From: Kiloniella litopenaei
GTDB lineage: Bacteria; Pseudomonadota; Alphaproteobacteria; Kiloniellales; Kiloniellaceae
Assembly (NCBI RefSeq): GCF_000982415.1
Contig: NZ_LANI01000004.1
Coordinates: forward strand, 186,001 to 250,000
Direction of reading: 5' to 3'
DNA: 64,000 nt
A program made the translations under genes and the position numbers. Each line of letters begins with the position of its first letter. Positions within the stretch are counted from its first letter, which is position 1. Shown in pieces: positions 17,595-26,471 of the stretch. The notes below the pieces were generated by a model. That model did no database searches. It saw only the letters and a list, made by a program, of their open reading frames with translations, and had not been told where the DNA came from.

Positions 17595-18641
17595 CTAAGC
17601 TTGCATTTCACTAAAACGCGTACTTGGCGTTGTGATAAACTTAGTATGGGTAGCATTGCTGTCGCGTTCAATGAACAAAACGGCCATATTGCGATTATTC
17701 GCTATTTCCAGACCACGTTCTTTACCCAGAACAAGCATAGCCGTTGCCCAAGCATCAGCCAACATGGCATTTTCTGTCAACACAGTGACAGATGCTGTTG
17801 TATGTGTGATTGGGCGACCCGTTTGGGCGTCAATGATGTGTGAATAGCGTACGCCATCTTTTTCGAAGTAGTTACGATAGTCACCTGATGTCGCCATGCC
17901 CATGTTCGAAAGGCCGACAACTTCGTGCATGGTACGATCATGTGCGTCTGGTGTTTCTATGCCGATCTGCCACGGCGCCCCGTCTGGATTAAGGCCAGCG
18001 GTATAGAGATCACCGCCAATTTCAACCATGAAGTCCTTGATGCCATAGCTTTCAAGTTTACGGGCAATGACATCAACGCCATAACCTTTACCGATTGCAG
18101 AAAGATAGATTTCTGTTCCTGGTACTCGTTTCTGCAGAGACTGATCAGAAATACTTAAAGTCCGGCTTTGACCTGATGTACGCAGAGCTGCTTCGATTGC
18201 TTCGGCAGATGGTTCATGGGCGCTGTTATCAGCTGCACCAAAACCCCAAAGATCTATCAAGGGGCCTAGGGTAACATCGAATTGACCGTCACTCGCTACA
18301 TGCACAGTATCTGCTGCATTCATAACCTCTGCCAGGGCAGGTGATATCGAAGCCGAGTCGGTTGATGTTGATGCGTTGAAACGTGAAATTTCTGAAGTGG
18401 CGTCCCAGTTTGATAACTGTGCGTTTACATTTAATAACGCGTTATCAATGTCTGTCCGCAGTTTTTCTTCTGTTAAAGACTGGGTGTGATCAACCGCTAC
18501 AATAGAGTAGTTCGTGCCCATGGTGTAACCGGCGACTTTTAACACCGATGCTGATGATCCCAGTTTGCAAGCGCTAAGAGCAGCTAGGCAAGCAGGCATG
18601 ATCATGAAATTTCGGCGCGAAATGAGGAAATTATCCGGCAC
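17595..18641 (-). CDS. apbE: FAD:protein FMN transferase, predicted exported lipoprotein
   Basis: 348 residues from a GTG with GGAGG eight bases upstream. The N-terminus shows a twin-arginine-like SRRNFM followed by a lipobox-like LSAC, suggesting Tat export and lipid anchoring on the periplasmic face. The catalytic ApbE domain includes VAGYTMGTNYSI, GKGYGVDVIA, FMVEIGGDLY, the metal/FAD-binding segment RYSHIIDAQTGRPI and the C-terminal aspartate in MLADAWATAMLVLG. It transfers FMN from FAD to Thr in the flavinylation motifs of NqrB and NqrC. Placement divergent from nqrA fits this role exactly. Confidence 0.95.
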   Translation of the reverse strand: MPDNFLISRRNFMIMPACLAALSACKLGSSASVLKVAGYTMGTNYSIVAVDHTQSLTEEKLRTDIDNALLNVNAQLSNWDATSEISRFNASTSTDSASISPALAEVMNAADTVHVASDGQFDVTLGPLIDLWGFGAADNSAHEPSAEAIEAALRTSGQSRTLSISDQSLQKRVPGTEIYLSAIGKGYGVDVIARKLESYGIKDFMVEIGGDLYTAGLNPDGAPWQIGIETPDAHDRTMHEVVGLSNMGMATSGDYRNYFEKDGVRYSHIIDAQTGRPITHTTASVTVLTENAMLADAWATAMLVLGKERGLEIANNRNMAVLFIERDSNATHTKFITTPSTRFSEMQA

Positions 18642-18798
18642 TATTAAGGCCTCCGTGCTAATATAAAAGCTAGTTTCATTGGCTTATGGGCGAGTTTTAT
18701 AGCAGATTCAACAAAAAATTAAGTCTTTATGGTCAAAAAAGTGCTTTAAGAGGCAGCATAATTGTCGCATAAGGGCTAAAAATTTTTTACAGGACTGC

Positions 18799-20148
18799 AT
18801 GAACGTGCCGAAATTCTCGTTACGAAAAGGTCTTGATGTTCCTGTGCTGGGGGCACCCGAGCCTGGAATCAAAGATCCTGCTACTGTTGGCTCCGTTGCT
18901 ATATTGGGCGCGGACTATATTGGCCTGAAACCGCGTCTTGCGGTTCAGGAAGGGGACGTCGTAGGGGCAGGTACCCCTATTTTATCCCATAAAGATACAC
19001 CAGAGGTCATGGTCACCTCGCCAGTTTCTGGTCGAGTTAGAGCGATCAATAGGGGTGCACGACGTGTACTGGTTAGTGTCGTTATTGATATTGACGAGGC
19101 GGCGGCTGAACCGGTTGATTTTTCTGATGTAGGTGATGTTTCTACGGCAGAAGGTTTAGCAGAACGCCTTTGCGCTTCCGGGCTCTGGACATCATTTCGC
19201 ACCAGACCCTATTCCAAGGTTCCGGCACCGGGTACCAAACCAGCAGCTATTTTTGTTACGGCGATGGATTCAGAACCACTTTCGGCTGATCCAGCAGAAA
19301 TTATCGCTGATGAAACAGAAGCTTTCCGTAAGGGCCTCGAAGCGATTACTCTGCTTACAGAGGGTAATACATATCTTTGCCAATCCCCTGATGTTGATAT
19401 TCCGGGGGCAGACATTTCTGATGTCACTGTTGCAAGTTTTTCTGGCCCACATCCGGCTGGTTTGGCTGGTACACATGTACATTTTCTGCATCCGCCAAAG
19501 GGGGATCAGGCTGTCTGGACGATTGGTTATTCAGATGTGATTTCTATTGGTAAGCTATTATTGACGGGGCGTTATGATGCCAGTCGGGTGGTGGCTTTGT
19601 CCGGTCCACTTTGTGCTAACCCCCGTTTGGTTCGTACAATTGCAGGCGCATCCATGGCGGACCTGGTTGAAAAAGATATTCCCGGCGATGTTGCTGTTCG
19701 CATGATTTCTGGCTCTATCCTGAGTGGCCGTATGGGTGAGGGCGAGGATGGTTATCTGGGGCGTTATGCGCGTCAAATCACGTTGATTGAAGAAGATCAC
19801 AAACAGATCCCCTTGGGCTGGATCCGTCCGATGGCGTCGAAATTCTCTGTGCAGCCTGTGTTGGGATCGGCGTTTTCAAAGAAACTTTATGCTTTGACGT
19901 CAAACCTTAACGGTGGGCGCAGGGCCATGGTGCCGCTGGGTACCTTTGAAGAGCTTATGCCGCAGGACTATCTGCCGACGCAGTTGTTACGCGCGCTTTT
20001 GGTTATGGATACGGACCAGGCTCAGGCCCTTGGTGCGATGGAGCTGGATGAGGAAGACCTGGGTTTGGTTGGCTTTGCCTGCCCAGCCAAATATGAATAT
20101 GGCATCGCCCTGCGCGACTGCCTTAACAAGATTGAAAAGGAGGGCTGA
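18799..20148 (+). CDS. nqrA: Na+-translocating NADH:quinone reductase subunit A
   Basis: 449 residues, family length, with no transmembrane segment. The N-terminal region has the biotinyl/lipoyl-like barrel typical of NqrA and RnfC relatives (GDVVGAGTPILSHKDTPEVM, VTSPVSGRVRAINRG). The central part carries SGPHPAGLAGTHVHFLHPP, characteristic of NqrA. The subunit is cytoplasmic and docks on NqrB at the quinone side. The start ATG at 18799 has AGGA upstream. It is the first gene of nqrABCDEF. The 157-bp divergent region to apbE probably holds promoters for both units, but no clear consensus is visible. Confidence 0.97.
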   Translation: MNVPKFSLRKGLDVPVLGAPEPGIKDPATVGSVAILGADYIGLKPRLAVQEGDVVGAGTPILSHKDTPEVMVTSPVSGRVRAINRGARRVLVSVVIDIDEAAAEPVDFSDVGDVSTAEGLAERLCASGLWTSFRTRPYSKVPAPGTKPAAIFVTAMDSEPLSADPAEIIADETEAFRKGLEAITLLTEGNTYLCQSPDVDIPGADISDVTVASFSGPHPAGLAGTHVHFLHPPKGDQAVWTIGYSDVISIGKLLLTGRYDASRVVALSGPLCANPRLVRTIAGASMADLVEKDIPGDVAVRMISGSILSGRMGEGEDGYLGRYARQITLIEEDHKQIPLGWIRPMASKFSVQPVLGSAFSKKLYALTSNLNGGRRAMVPLGTFEELMPQDYLPTQLLRALLVMDTDQAQALGAMELDEEDLGLVGFACPAKYEYGIALRDCLNKIEKEG

Positions 20149-20152
20149 TCAC

Positions 20153-21352
20153 GTGGGTATTCGCAACTTTTTCGATCGTATAGAACCTCATTTCACTCAT
20201 GGTGGAAAATACGAAAAGTTCTTCCCAATCTATGAAATGGTTGAGAGCTTTCTTTATACACCAAAAACAGTGACGAAAGTCGCACCGCATGCCAGATCTT
20301 ATGTAGATATGAAGCGGATCATGACCTATGTGGTCATTGCGACGATTCCATGTATTCTGATCGGCCTATATAATGTTGGCTTACAGACCAATACGGCAAT
20401 GGAAGTTCATAGCGCATCAGGATGGCGCGTGTGGCTTCTGGATTTGCTCGGGGTCGGCTTTAATCCGGAAAATCCCATAGCTAACTTTTTGCATGGACTG
20501 CTTTATTTTCTCCCGATCTATATTGTGACACTGGTTGTCGGCGGTATTTGGGAAGTTATCTTTGCAACGGTTCGCGGGCACGAGGTTAACGAAGGCTTTC
20601 TTGTTACCTCAATGCTTTATGCGCTGATCTTGCCGCCGAGCGCTCCTTTGTGGCAGGTGGCTCTCGGTATTTCCTTTGGTGTTGTTATTGGTAAAGAAGT
20701 ATTTGGCGGGACCGGGAAAAACTTCCTGAACCCTGCGTTGACTGGACGTGCCTTTCTCTATTTTGCTTATCCGGCTCAAATGTCGGGGGAAACAATCTGG
20801 ACACCTGTTGATGGCTTTTCTGGCGCGACTGCGCTTTCTGTCAGTGCCTCTGAAGGCTTTACGGAACTTGCTACACGCGGGATTGACTGGACAAGTGCTT
20901 TCATTGGCACGATTCAGGGATCTATCGGTGAAACCTCTACACTTGCTTGTTTAATCGGGTTGGGCTTCTTGCTGATTACCAAGATCGCCAACTGGCGTTT
21001 GGTCGTTGGCTGCCTGGGCGGAATGATCGGCTTTTCATTGCTTCTCAACTGGATCGGTTCTGACAGCAATCCCATGTTTGCAATGCCTTGGTACTGGCAC
21101 CTTGTTACGGGTGGTTTTGCCTTTGGCCTTGCTTTTATGGTGACTGAGCCTGTTTCCGCCAGCCACACCAACGTGGGACGCTATATCTATGGCGCACTGA
21201 TTGGTTTTATGGTGGTGATGATCCGTGTGATTAACCCGGCCTTCCCCGAGGGCATGATGCTCGCCATTTTGTTCGGAAACGTCTTTGCACCCTTGATCGA
21301 TTATTTTGTGGTGCAGGCCAATATTAAGCGGAGGGCAAAGCGTAATGCCTGA
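20153..21352 (+). CDS. nqrB: Na+-NQR subunit B, covalent flavoprotein
   Basis: 399 residues from a GTG at 20153, which follows AGGAGG at about ten bases. The frame stays open further upstream inside nqrA but that part is not coding. The protein has about ten membrane helices. The flavinylation motif DGFSGATALS holds Thr226, the predicted site of covalent FMN attachment by ApbE. It also binds riboflavin and ubiquinone and is part of the sodium path. The gene starts four bases after the nqrA stop and its end overlaps nqrC by eight bases, suggesting translational coupling. Confidence 0.96.
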   Translation: MGIRNFFDRIEPHFTHGGKYEKFFPIYEMVESFLYTPKTVTKVAPHARSYVDMKRIMTYVVIATIPCILIGLYNVGLQTNTAMEVHSASGWRVWLLDLLGVGFNPENPIANFLHGLLYFLPIYIVTLVVGGIWEVIFATVRGHEVNEGFLVTSMLYALILPPSAPLWQVALGISFGVVIGKEVFGGTGKNFLNPALTGRAFLYFAYPAQMSGETIWTPVDGFSGATALSVSASEGFTELATRGIDWTSAFIGTIQGSIGETSTLACLIGLGFLLITKIANWRLVVGCLGGMIGFSLLLNWIGSDSNPMFAMPWYWHLVTGGFAFGLAFMVTEPVSASHTNVGRYIYGALIGFMVVMIRVINPAFPEGMMLAILFGNVFAPLIDYFVVQANIKRRAKRNA

Positions 21353-22151
21353 CGAAAACAAAAAACCTGGATTGTTACGCCGTTTTCTTGACACCCCCCC
21401 GGATTCCGTGGGCAAGACGATATTTGTGGCTGTAACACTTTGTCTTGTGGCTTCAATGATCGTATCTGCTGTAGCGGTTTCCTTGAGACCTGTGCAGGAG
21501 GTTAACAAGCTTAAAGACAAGCAGATTAATATCCTGCAAGTGGCCGGGCTTTATAACCCAGACACTGACGTGACAGAGGCATTCAAGGTTTTCGAACCAC
21601 GTGTATTGGAACTGGCAACAGGTCAGTTTACGGAACAATTTGATGCGGCCACGTTTGATGATCGTGCGGCAGCTGATGATCCTGAACTGTCTGTTGCCTT
21701 GACTGATGATCCTGCATCTATTGGGCGTCAGGCCAAATTTGTGACTGTTTATCTTCTGAGAAATGAAGATGGCAGTCTGGACAAGGTTGTCCTTCCACTT
21801 CATGGTTATGGCTTGTGGTCGACTCTTTATGGTTTTATTGCCATAGAAGAAAATGCCAATGATATATTTGGACTACAGTTTTACAGTCATGGGGAGACAC
21901 CCGGGCTTGGGGCCGAAGTTGATAATCCACGCTGGAAATCACTGTGGCGCGGAAAGAAGCTCTATGATGAGAATGATGTATTGCAGATTACAGTTGCCAA
22001 AACGGCACCATCTGCCGGGCAGGAATTCCATGTCGATGCTTTGGCCGGGGCGACACTAACGTCAAATGGCGTGGACAATCTGGTACGTTTTTGGATGGGT
22101 AAGGCAGGATATGCTCCCTTCCTGACATCCCTTAAAGCGGGAGAGATCTAA
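21345..22151 (+). CDS. nqrC: Na+-NQR subunit C, covalent flavoprotein
   Basis: 268 residues from the ATG at 21345, preceded by GGAGGGCAAAGCGTA. One N-terminal membrane helix (about 24-47) anchors a periplasmic FMN-binding domain with [11 protein letters not shown]. The flavinylation motif reads [10 protein letters not shown] with Thr237, carrying Ala where Ser or Thr is usual in the Dxx(S/T)GAT consensus. The covalent FMN passes electrons between the membrane iron centre and NqrB. The gene overlaps both neighbours (eight and one bases). Confidence 0.96.
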   Translation: MPDENKKPGLLRRFLDTPPDSVGKTIFVAVTLCLVASMIVSAVAVSLRPVQEVNKLKDKQINILQVAGLYNPDTDVTEAFKVFEPRVLELATGQFTEQFDAATFDDRAAADDPELSVALTDDPASIGRQAKFVTVYLLRNEDGSLDKVVLPLHGYGLWSTLYGFIAIEENANDIFGLQFYSHGETPGLGAEVDNPRWKSLWRGKKLYDENDVLQITVAKTAPSAGQEFHVDALAGATLTSNGVDNLVRFWMGKAGYAPFLTSLKAGEI

Positions 22152-22804
22152 TGGCGCAGACTCCTAAAGAACTTATCCTTGACCCGATGGTCGATAACAA
22201 CCCGATTACGTTGCAGGTTCTGGGTATCTGTTCCGCGCTTGCGGTTACATCTTCCCTTCAGGTGGCGTTTGTTATGGCCCTAGCCGTCACGGCGGTTACA
22301 GCATTCGCATCGATGTTCATTTCCATGATCCGAAATCAGATCCCCGGTTCCATTCGGATTATTGTTCAGATGGTCATCATTGCGTCACTGGTTATTGTGG
22401 TTGATCAGGTTCTCAAGGCCTATGCCTTTGAGATTTCCAAAACCTTGTCTGTTTTTGTCGGCTTGATCATCACTAACTGTATTGTGATGGGACGTGCCGA
22501 AGCCTTTGCAATGAAGAATCCACCGATTGCTTCTTTCATTGATGGAATTGGTAATGGTTTGGGCTATGGCCTTATCTTGATGCTTGTCGGTGTGATTCGT
22601 GAACTGTTCGGTTCTGGTTCTCTTTTTGGTGTGACAATACTTGAGACAGTTAATAATGGTGGTTGGTATGTACCAAACGGCCTCTTGCTGTTGCCACCAT
22701 CTGCTTTCTTTGTGATTGGTTTGATTATCTGGGCTTTCCGCGCCTGGAAGCCAGAGCAGGTCGAAGAACGTGATTATAAAATTCAAGTGGTTGAGGAACA
22801 CTAA
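22151..22804 (+). CDS. nqrD: Na+-NQR subunit D
   Basis: 217 residues with six predicted membrane helices. NqrD and NqrE are homologous and inserted in opposite orientation, together holding an iron centre through cysteines in the membrane. Here conserved cysteines occur in [11 protein letters not shown] and [18 protein letters not shown]. The ATG overlaps the nqrC stop by one base (TAATG). The segment [19 protein letters not shown] is typical of the NqrD/RnfE family. Confidence 0.97.
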   Translation: MAQTPKELILDPMVDNNPITLQVLGICSALAVTSSLQVAFVMALAVTAVTAFASMFISMIRNQIPGSIRIIVQMVIIASLVIVVDQVLKAYAFEISKTLSVFVGLIITNCIVMGRAEAFAMKNPPIASFIDGIGNGLGYGLILMLVGVIRELFGSGSLFGVTILETVNNGGWYVPNGLLLLPPSAFFVIGLIIWAFRAWKPEQVEERDYKIQVVEEH

Positions 22805-23412
22805 TGGAAGAGCTAATCTCATTAGCCGTAAAGGCGATTTTCGTTGAAAATCTGGCGCTTTCATTTTTCCTGGGCATGTGCACATTTATTGCTGTGTCGA
22901 AAAAGATTGCGACTGCTATTGGACTTGGTATTTCTGTGATGATTGTGCAGGCCATTACTGTGCCTGCAAACAATCTGATCCTGACTTATCTACTGGCTCC
23001 GGGCGCTCTCTCTTGGGCAGGGTTTGATAATGTTGATCTGACTTTCCTGGGATTGATTTCCTACATTGGGGTTATTGCTGCGTTGGTTCAGATCCTTGAA
23101 ATGGTCTTGGATAAATATTTCCCACCGCTTTACAATGCTTTGGGCGTGTTCCTGCCGCTGATTACAGTGAACTGTGCCATTCTTGGCGGCTCGCTCTTTA
23201 TGGTCGAACGTGACTATAACTTTGCAGAGGCGACAACCTATGGCATCTCTTCAGGTTTTGGTTGGGCTTTGGCGATTACGGCGATGGCAGGTGTACGGGA
23301 AAAGCTAAAGTATTCAGATATACCAGATGGCCTTCAGGGTCTTGGTATTACTTTTATCACTGCCGGCCTTATGGCGATGGCCTTCATGTCCTTTAGTGGC
23401 GTGAAACTGTAA
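22804..23412 (+). CDS. nqrE: Na+-NQR subunit E
   Basis: 202 residues, six membrane helices, family length. Recognisable segments are [19 protein letters not shown], with the first conserved cysteine, and [20 protein letters not shown] with the second. The two pair with those of NqrD around the iron centre that NqrM helps to load. The start overlaps the nqrD stop by one base. A 13-bp gap with AAAGGGGAGG leads into nqrF. Confidence 0.97.
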   Translation: MEELISLAVKAIFVENLALSFFLGMCTFIAVSKKIATAIGLGISVMIVQAITVPANNLILTYLLAPGALSWAGFDNVDLTFLGLISYIGVIAALVQILEMVLDKYFPPLYNALGVFLPLITVNCAILGGSLFMVERDYNFAEATTYGISSGFGWALAITAMAGVREKLKYSDIPDGLQGLGITFITAGLMAMAFMSFSGVKL

Positions 23413-23425
23413 AGGGGAGGCTCAA

Positions 23426-24649
23426 TTGATCACATTTGGATTAGGCATCCTGCTTTTTACACTGATCGTTCTGGCGCTTGTTACGATCATTCTCGCTGCA
23501 CGCTCAAAGCTGGTTTCTACCGGAAATGTTAACGTTACCATTAATGGTGAGAAAACGATTTCTGTCCCTGCTGGTGGAAAGCTGTTGCAAACACTGGCCG
23601 AACAAAAGCTCTTTGTTCCTTCTGCCTGTGGTGGTGGTGGTACCTGCGCTCAATGTCGGGTGAAAATTTTCTCTGGTGGTGGTTCCATTCTGCCAACCGA
23701 AGAAAGCCATATCACAAAACGCGAAGCCTCTTGCGGTGACCGTCTATCCTGTCAGGTGGCGGTTAAGCAGGATATGGAAATCGAAGTTCCCGAAGAAGTT
23801 TTCGGCGTTAAAAAGTGGGAATGTACTGTTCGTTCAAATGAGAACGTGGCGACTTTTATTAAATCGTTGATACTTGATTTGCCCGAAGGTGAAGATGTTA
23901 ACTTCCGTGCGGGGGGGTATATTCAAATCGAAGCGCCTGCGCATAAGCTGACATATAAAGATTTTGATGTTGGTGAAGAGTATCGGGAAGATTGGGATAA
24001 ATTTAATCTTTGGCAATACGAGTCGACAGTGAATGAGCCTGTTGAGCGCGCCTATTCAATGGCGAACTACCCCGAAGAAAAGGGCATGATTATGCTCAAT
24101 GTTCGTGTGGCATCACCGCCACCGGGAACGCAGGGTATTCCTCCGGGACAGATGTCATCCTATATCTTTAATCTGAAACCGGGTGATAAGGTAACAATCT
24201 CGGGGCCGTTCGGTGAATTCTTTGCCCGCGATACTGATAAGGAAATGGTCTTTATCGGTGGTGGTGCGGGTATGGCGCCAATGCGCAGTCATATTTTTGA
24301 TCAACTTAAGCGCCTTAAGAATAAAGATCGCAAAATCACATTCTGGTACGGTGCACGGTCAAAGCGGGAAATGTTCTTTGTCGAGGACTTTGATCAGTTG
24401 GCTGCCGAGTTCCCGAATTTTACCTGGCACGTTGCACTGTCTGATGCGTTGCCTGAAGATGATTGGGATGGCTATACAGGATTTATTCATAACGTTCTTT
24501 ATGATGAATATCTTAAAAACCATACGGCGCCTGAAGACTGCGAGTACTATATGTGTGGTCCTCCGATAATGAACTCGTCGGTGATTAACATGCTCTTGGA
24601 GCTTGGAGTCGACCGAGAGGATATTATGTTGGATGATTTCGGTGGTTAA
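23426..24649 (+). CDS. nqrF: Na+-NQR subunit F, NADH dehydrogenase
   Basis: 407 residues from a TTG with a strong AAAGGGGAGG site. After one membrane helix (about 4-24) comes a plant-type [2Fe-2S] domain with Cys68, Cys74, Cys77 and Cys109. A ferredoxin-reductase-like FAD domain follows ([11 protein letters not shown] binds the flavin), then the NADH domain with [12 protein letters not shown] and the C-terminal [13 protein letters not shown]. It is the electron entry point of the pump. It is the last gene of the operon, closed by a perfect terminator. Confidence 0.98.
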   Translation: MITFGLGILLFTLIVLALVTIILAARSKLVSTGNVNVTINGEKTISVPAGGKLLQTLAEQKLFVPSACGGGGTCAQCRVKIFSGGGSILPTEESHITKREASCGDRLSCQVAVKQDMEIEVPEEVFGVKKWECTVRSNENVATFIKSLILDLPEGEDVNFRAGGYIQIEAPAHKLTYKDFDVGEEYREDWDKFNLWQYESTVNEPVERAYSMANYPEEKGMIMLNVRVASPPPGTQGIPPGQMSSYIFNLKPGDKVTISGPFGEFFARDTDKEMVFIGGGAGMAPMRSHIFDQLKRLKNKDRKITFWYGARSKREMFFVEDFDQLAAEFPNFTWHVALSDALPEDDWDGYTGFIHNVLYDEYLKNHTAPEDCEYYMCGPPIMNSSVINMLLELGVDREDIMLDDFGG

Positions 24650-24660
24650 AATCGAAGTAA

Positions 24661-24693
24661 AAAATGGCCAGAGTGATACTCTGGCCATTTTTG
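24661..24693 (+). terminator. Intrinsic terminator of the nqr operon
   Basis: A perfect 13-bp stem AAAATGGCCAGAG / CTCTGGCCATTTT with a 5-base loop and continuing T residues, 11 bp after nqrF. Confidence 0.95.
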
Positions 24694-25009
24694 TATGCAG
24701 TTATTTTTTCTGAAACCATTCTTATAAATATTTTTCCAGTTCTCTGGGCTTTATCCGGGATTTAATTTCTTTTTAAATCATCATTCTTCTCGTGAGAGGT
24801 AGATTCAGAACCACGTAAAAGAGCTGCTTTTAGATTCTCTTTAAAATTACTGCCTAATTTATATTTCCAACGGGTAAGTTTGATTGAGTTTTACAACTAC
24901 TAACGATCTAAATTCGATTCGTTAGATCATTGATGCGAAAGGATTTTCTTCTTATTTCAGGCTTTATTAAAAAAACTGGAAAAAAACTGTCAAAAATCTA
25001 TTCCGTCGC
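24694..25009. other. AT-rich gap after nqrF, no gene seen
   Basis: About 315 bp without a convincing open frame, RNA or repeat. A short imperfect palindrome around TAACGATC / CGTTAGATC (24900-24929) is the only local symmetry noticed. This may be the right-hand junction of the region that separates tRNA-Val from tRNA-Asp. Confidence 0.4.
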
Positions 25010-25037
25010 TTGACAGGGAAGGGGGACTACATTAAAC
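25010..25037 (+). promoter_or_regulatory. Sigma-70 promoter of the tRNA-Asp pair
   Basis: A perfect TTGACA at 25010-25015 and TTAAAC at 25032-25037 with a 16-base spacer. The predicted start lies about 22 bases before the first mature tRNA, and a small CCCT/AGGG hairpin falls in the leader. Confidence 0.65.
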
Positions 25038-25065
25038 AAACCCTCGTCCGCAGGGACGGTTTTGT

Positions 25066-25142
25066 GGGGGTGTAGCTCAGTTGGTTAGAGCGCTGGCCTG
25101 TCACGCCAGAGGTCGCGAGTTCAAGTCTCGTCATCCTCGCCA
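25066..25142 (+). tRNA. tRNA-Asp (anticodon GTC), copy 1
   Basis: 77 bases. The anticodon stem CTGGC/GCCAG encloses CTGTCAC with anticodon GTC, the T-loop is TTCAAGT, the discriminator is G and CCA is encoded. The acceptor stem GGGGGTG/CATCCTC contains two G-U pairs (positions 2-71 and 5-68). Confidence 0.96.
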
Positions 25143-25172
25143 TTCAACCGTTCACCGATGGCACTCTTCTGC

Positions 25173-25249
25173 GGGGGTGTAGCTCAGTTGGTTAGAGCGC
25201 TGGCCTGTCACGCCAGAGGTCGCGAGTTCAAGTCTCGTCATCCTCGCCA
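25173..25249 (+). tRNA. tRNA-Asp (anticodon GTC), copy 2
   Basis: Identical to copy 1 over all 77 bases, including the two G-U pairs in the acceptor stem, and separated from it by a 30-base spacer. The pair is probably co-transcribed and arose by tandem duplication. Confidence 0.96.
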
Positions 25250-25442
25250 TCATTTCTTATGATACTCCTCTTAATCTTTAATACATTGCAAATATTTATC
25301 CTGTAGAACGTAAAGTGATTTTTTGTTCTTCGGGTAATACTTGATTCCGCTACTGGGACATCACGATTTTTTTGAAATTGTGGCGATTCTATGTTTGCTT
25401 ATGTCGCCTTTGGGCGATATTTAATACATACTTAAAAAATAG

Positions 25443-25504
25443 GGCCATAAAGGCCTCTTGTCATATTCGACATGAAAGGCGATTTGTACGGTAACCCTCG
25501 TACA
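25443..25504 (+). promoter_or_regulatory. nuoA leader with three short hairpins
   Basis: Successive inverted repeats GGCC/GGCC (25443-25455), TGTC/GACA (about 25460-25472) and TGTACG/CGTACA (25485-25504) lie directly before the GGAG ribosome site of nuoA. They could form a structured leader; function is unknown. Confidence 0.35.
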
Positions 25505-25518
25505 GATTGTATGGAGAG

Positions 25519-25890
25519 ATGGGCTTAGATGGGATGTTGGCTGAATATCTGCCAATTCTGATCTTTCTCGGAATTGCAGTGGGTCTGGCAATCGCAATGA
25601 TGCTAGCTTCTGTAATCATGGCTAAACAGCACCCTGATTCAGAGAAAATCAGTACTTATGAGTGTGGCTTCGAAGCATTTGATGATGCACGAAGCCGGTT
25701 TGATGTGCGCTTCTACCTAGTGGCAATCCTCTTCATTATTTTTGATCTTGAAGTCGCCTTCCTGTTTCCTTGGGCTGTATCTCTTGGTGATATCGGCCTC
25801 TTTGGTTTCTGGTCGATGGTGATCTTTCTGGTCATTTTGACGATTGGCTTTGCATACGAATGGAAGAAAGGGGCACTGGAATGGGAGTAA
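25519..25890 (+). CDS. nuoA: NADH-quinone oxidoreductase subunit A
   Basis: 123 residues from the ATG at 25519; a TTG at 25507 and an ATG at 25534 are alternatives, the last giving the common [12 protein letters not shown] start. Three membrane helices and the conserved loop [22 protein letters not shown] identify NuoA (ND3), whose cysteine loop lies near the quinone tunnel. It is the first gene of the complete 14-gene complex I operon. It overlaps nuoB by ten bases. Typical length in the family is about 120 residues. Confidence 0.95.
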   Translation: MGLDGMLAEYLPILIFLGIAVGLAIAMMLASVIMAKQHPDSEKISTYECGFEAFDDARSRFDVRFYLVAILFIIFDLEVAFLFPWAVSLGDIGLFGFWSMVIFLVILTIGFAYEWKKGALEWE

Positions 25891-26435
25891 TCTCTAATCC
25901 GGCTCTCAAGCAAGGGGCGCCACTGCCACCGGGACCAGAACAGGATCTTGTTCTGCAAAACGTAGGCGAAGAACTTGCCGAGCGTGGATTTGTTCTGGCG
26001 CGTATGGATCAGCTTACAGGCTGGGCACAGTCGGGGTCCCTATGGCCCATGACTTTTGGTCTGGCCTGTTGTGCGGTGGAAATGATGCATGCGGCATGTA
26101 GCCGTTATGACATGGACCGTTTCGGAATGGTTTTCCGCCCGTCACCTCGTCAGTCAGATGTAATGATTGTGGCTGGGACACTTACGAACAAAATGGCACC
26201 TGCCTTGCGCAAGGTTTATGACCAGATGCCGGAACCTCGTTGGGTTATCTCGATGGGATCTTGTGCAAATGGTGGTGGCTATTATCACTATTCCTATTCT
26301 GTCGTTCGTGGCTGTGACCGAGTTGTCCCTGTAGATATATATGTTCCTGGGTGCCCGCCGACGGCTGAGGCGCTGATTTACGGTATTCTACAGCTTCAAA
26401 AGAAAATCAAACGAACTGCGAAATTCCGCAGATAG
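25881..26435 (+). CDS. nuoB: NADH-quinone oxidoreductase subunit B
   Basis: 184 residues from the ATG at 25881 ([12 protein letters not shown]), chosen over an upstream in-frame ATG at 25860 inside nuoA because an AAGGGG lies in front and family members begin here. The N2 [4Fe-4S] cluster ligands are visible in [23 protein letters not shown] and [12 protein letters not shown]. The subunit hands electrons to quinone at the junction with the membrane arm. Confidence 0.97.
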   Translation: MGVISNPALKQGAPLPPGPEQDLVLQNVGEELAERGFVLARMDQLTGWAQSGSLWPMTFGLACCAVEMMHAACSRYDMDRFGMVFRPSPRQSDVMIVAGTLTNKMAPALRKVYDQMPEPRWVISMGSCANGGGYYHYSYSVVRGCDRVVPVDIYVPGCPPTAEALIYGILQLQKKIKRTAKFRR

Positions 26436-26471
26436 CCTATACTCAGGCATTCCTAAATACTGGTGAACCAT

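Noticed and set aside
19913-20152. An 80-codon upstream extension of the nqrB frame
   Set aside because: It lies inside nqrA, is rich in R, C and W, and the GTG at 20153 has a strong AGGAGG site and the expected NqrB N-terminus.
25066-25249. Direct repeats of 77 bp separated by 30 bp, resembling a CRISPR unit
   Set aside because: Each repeat folds into a complete tRNA-Asp with anticodon GTC; there are only two copies and no cas genes.
16037-25249. An integrative element using the tRNA genes as attachment sites
   Set aside because: No integrase, excisionase or duplicated tRNA 3' end was found between the tRNA genes, so only an old insertion can be suggested.
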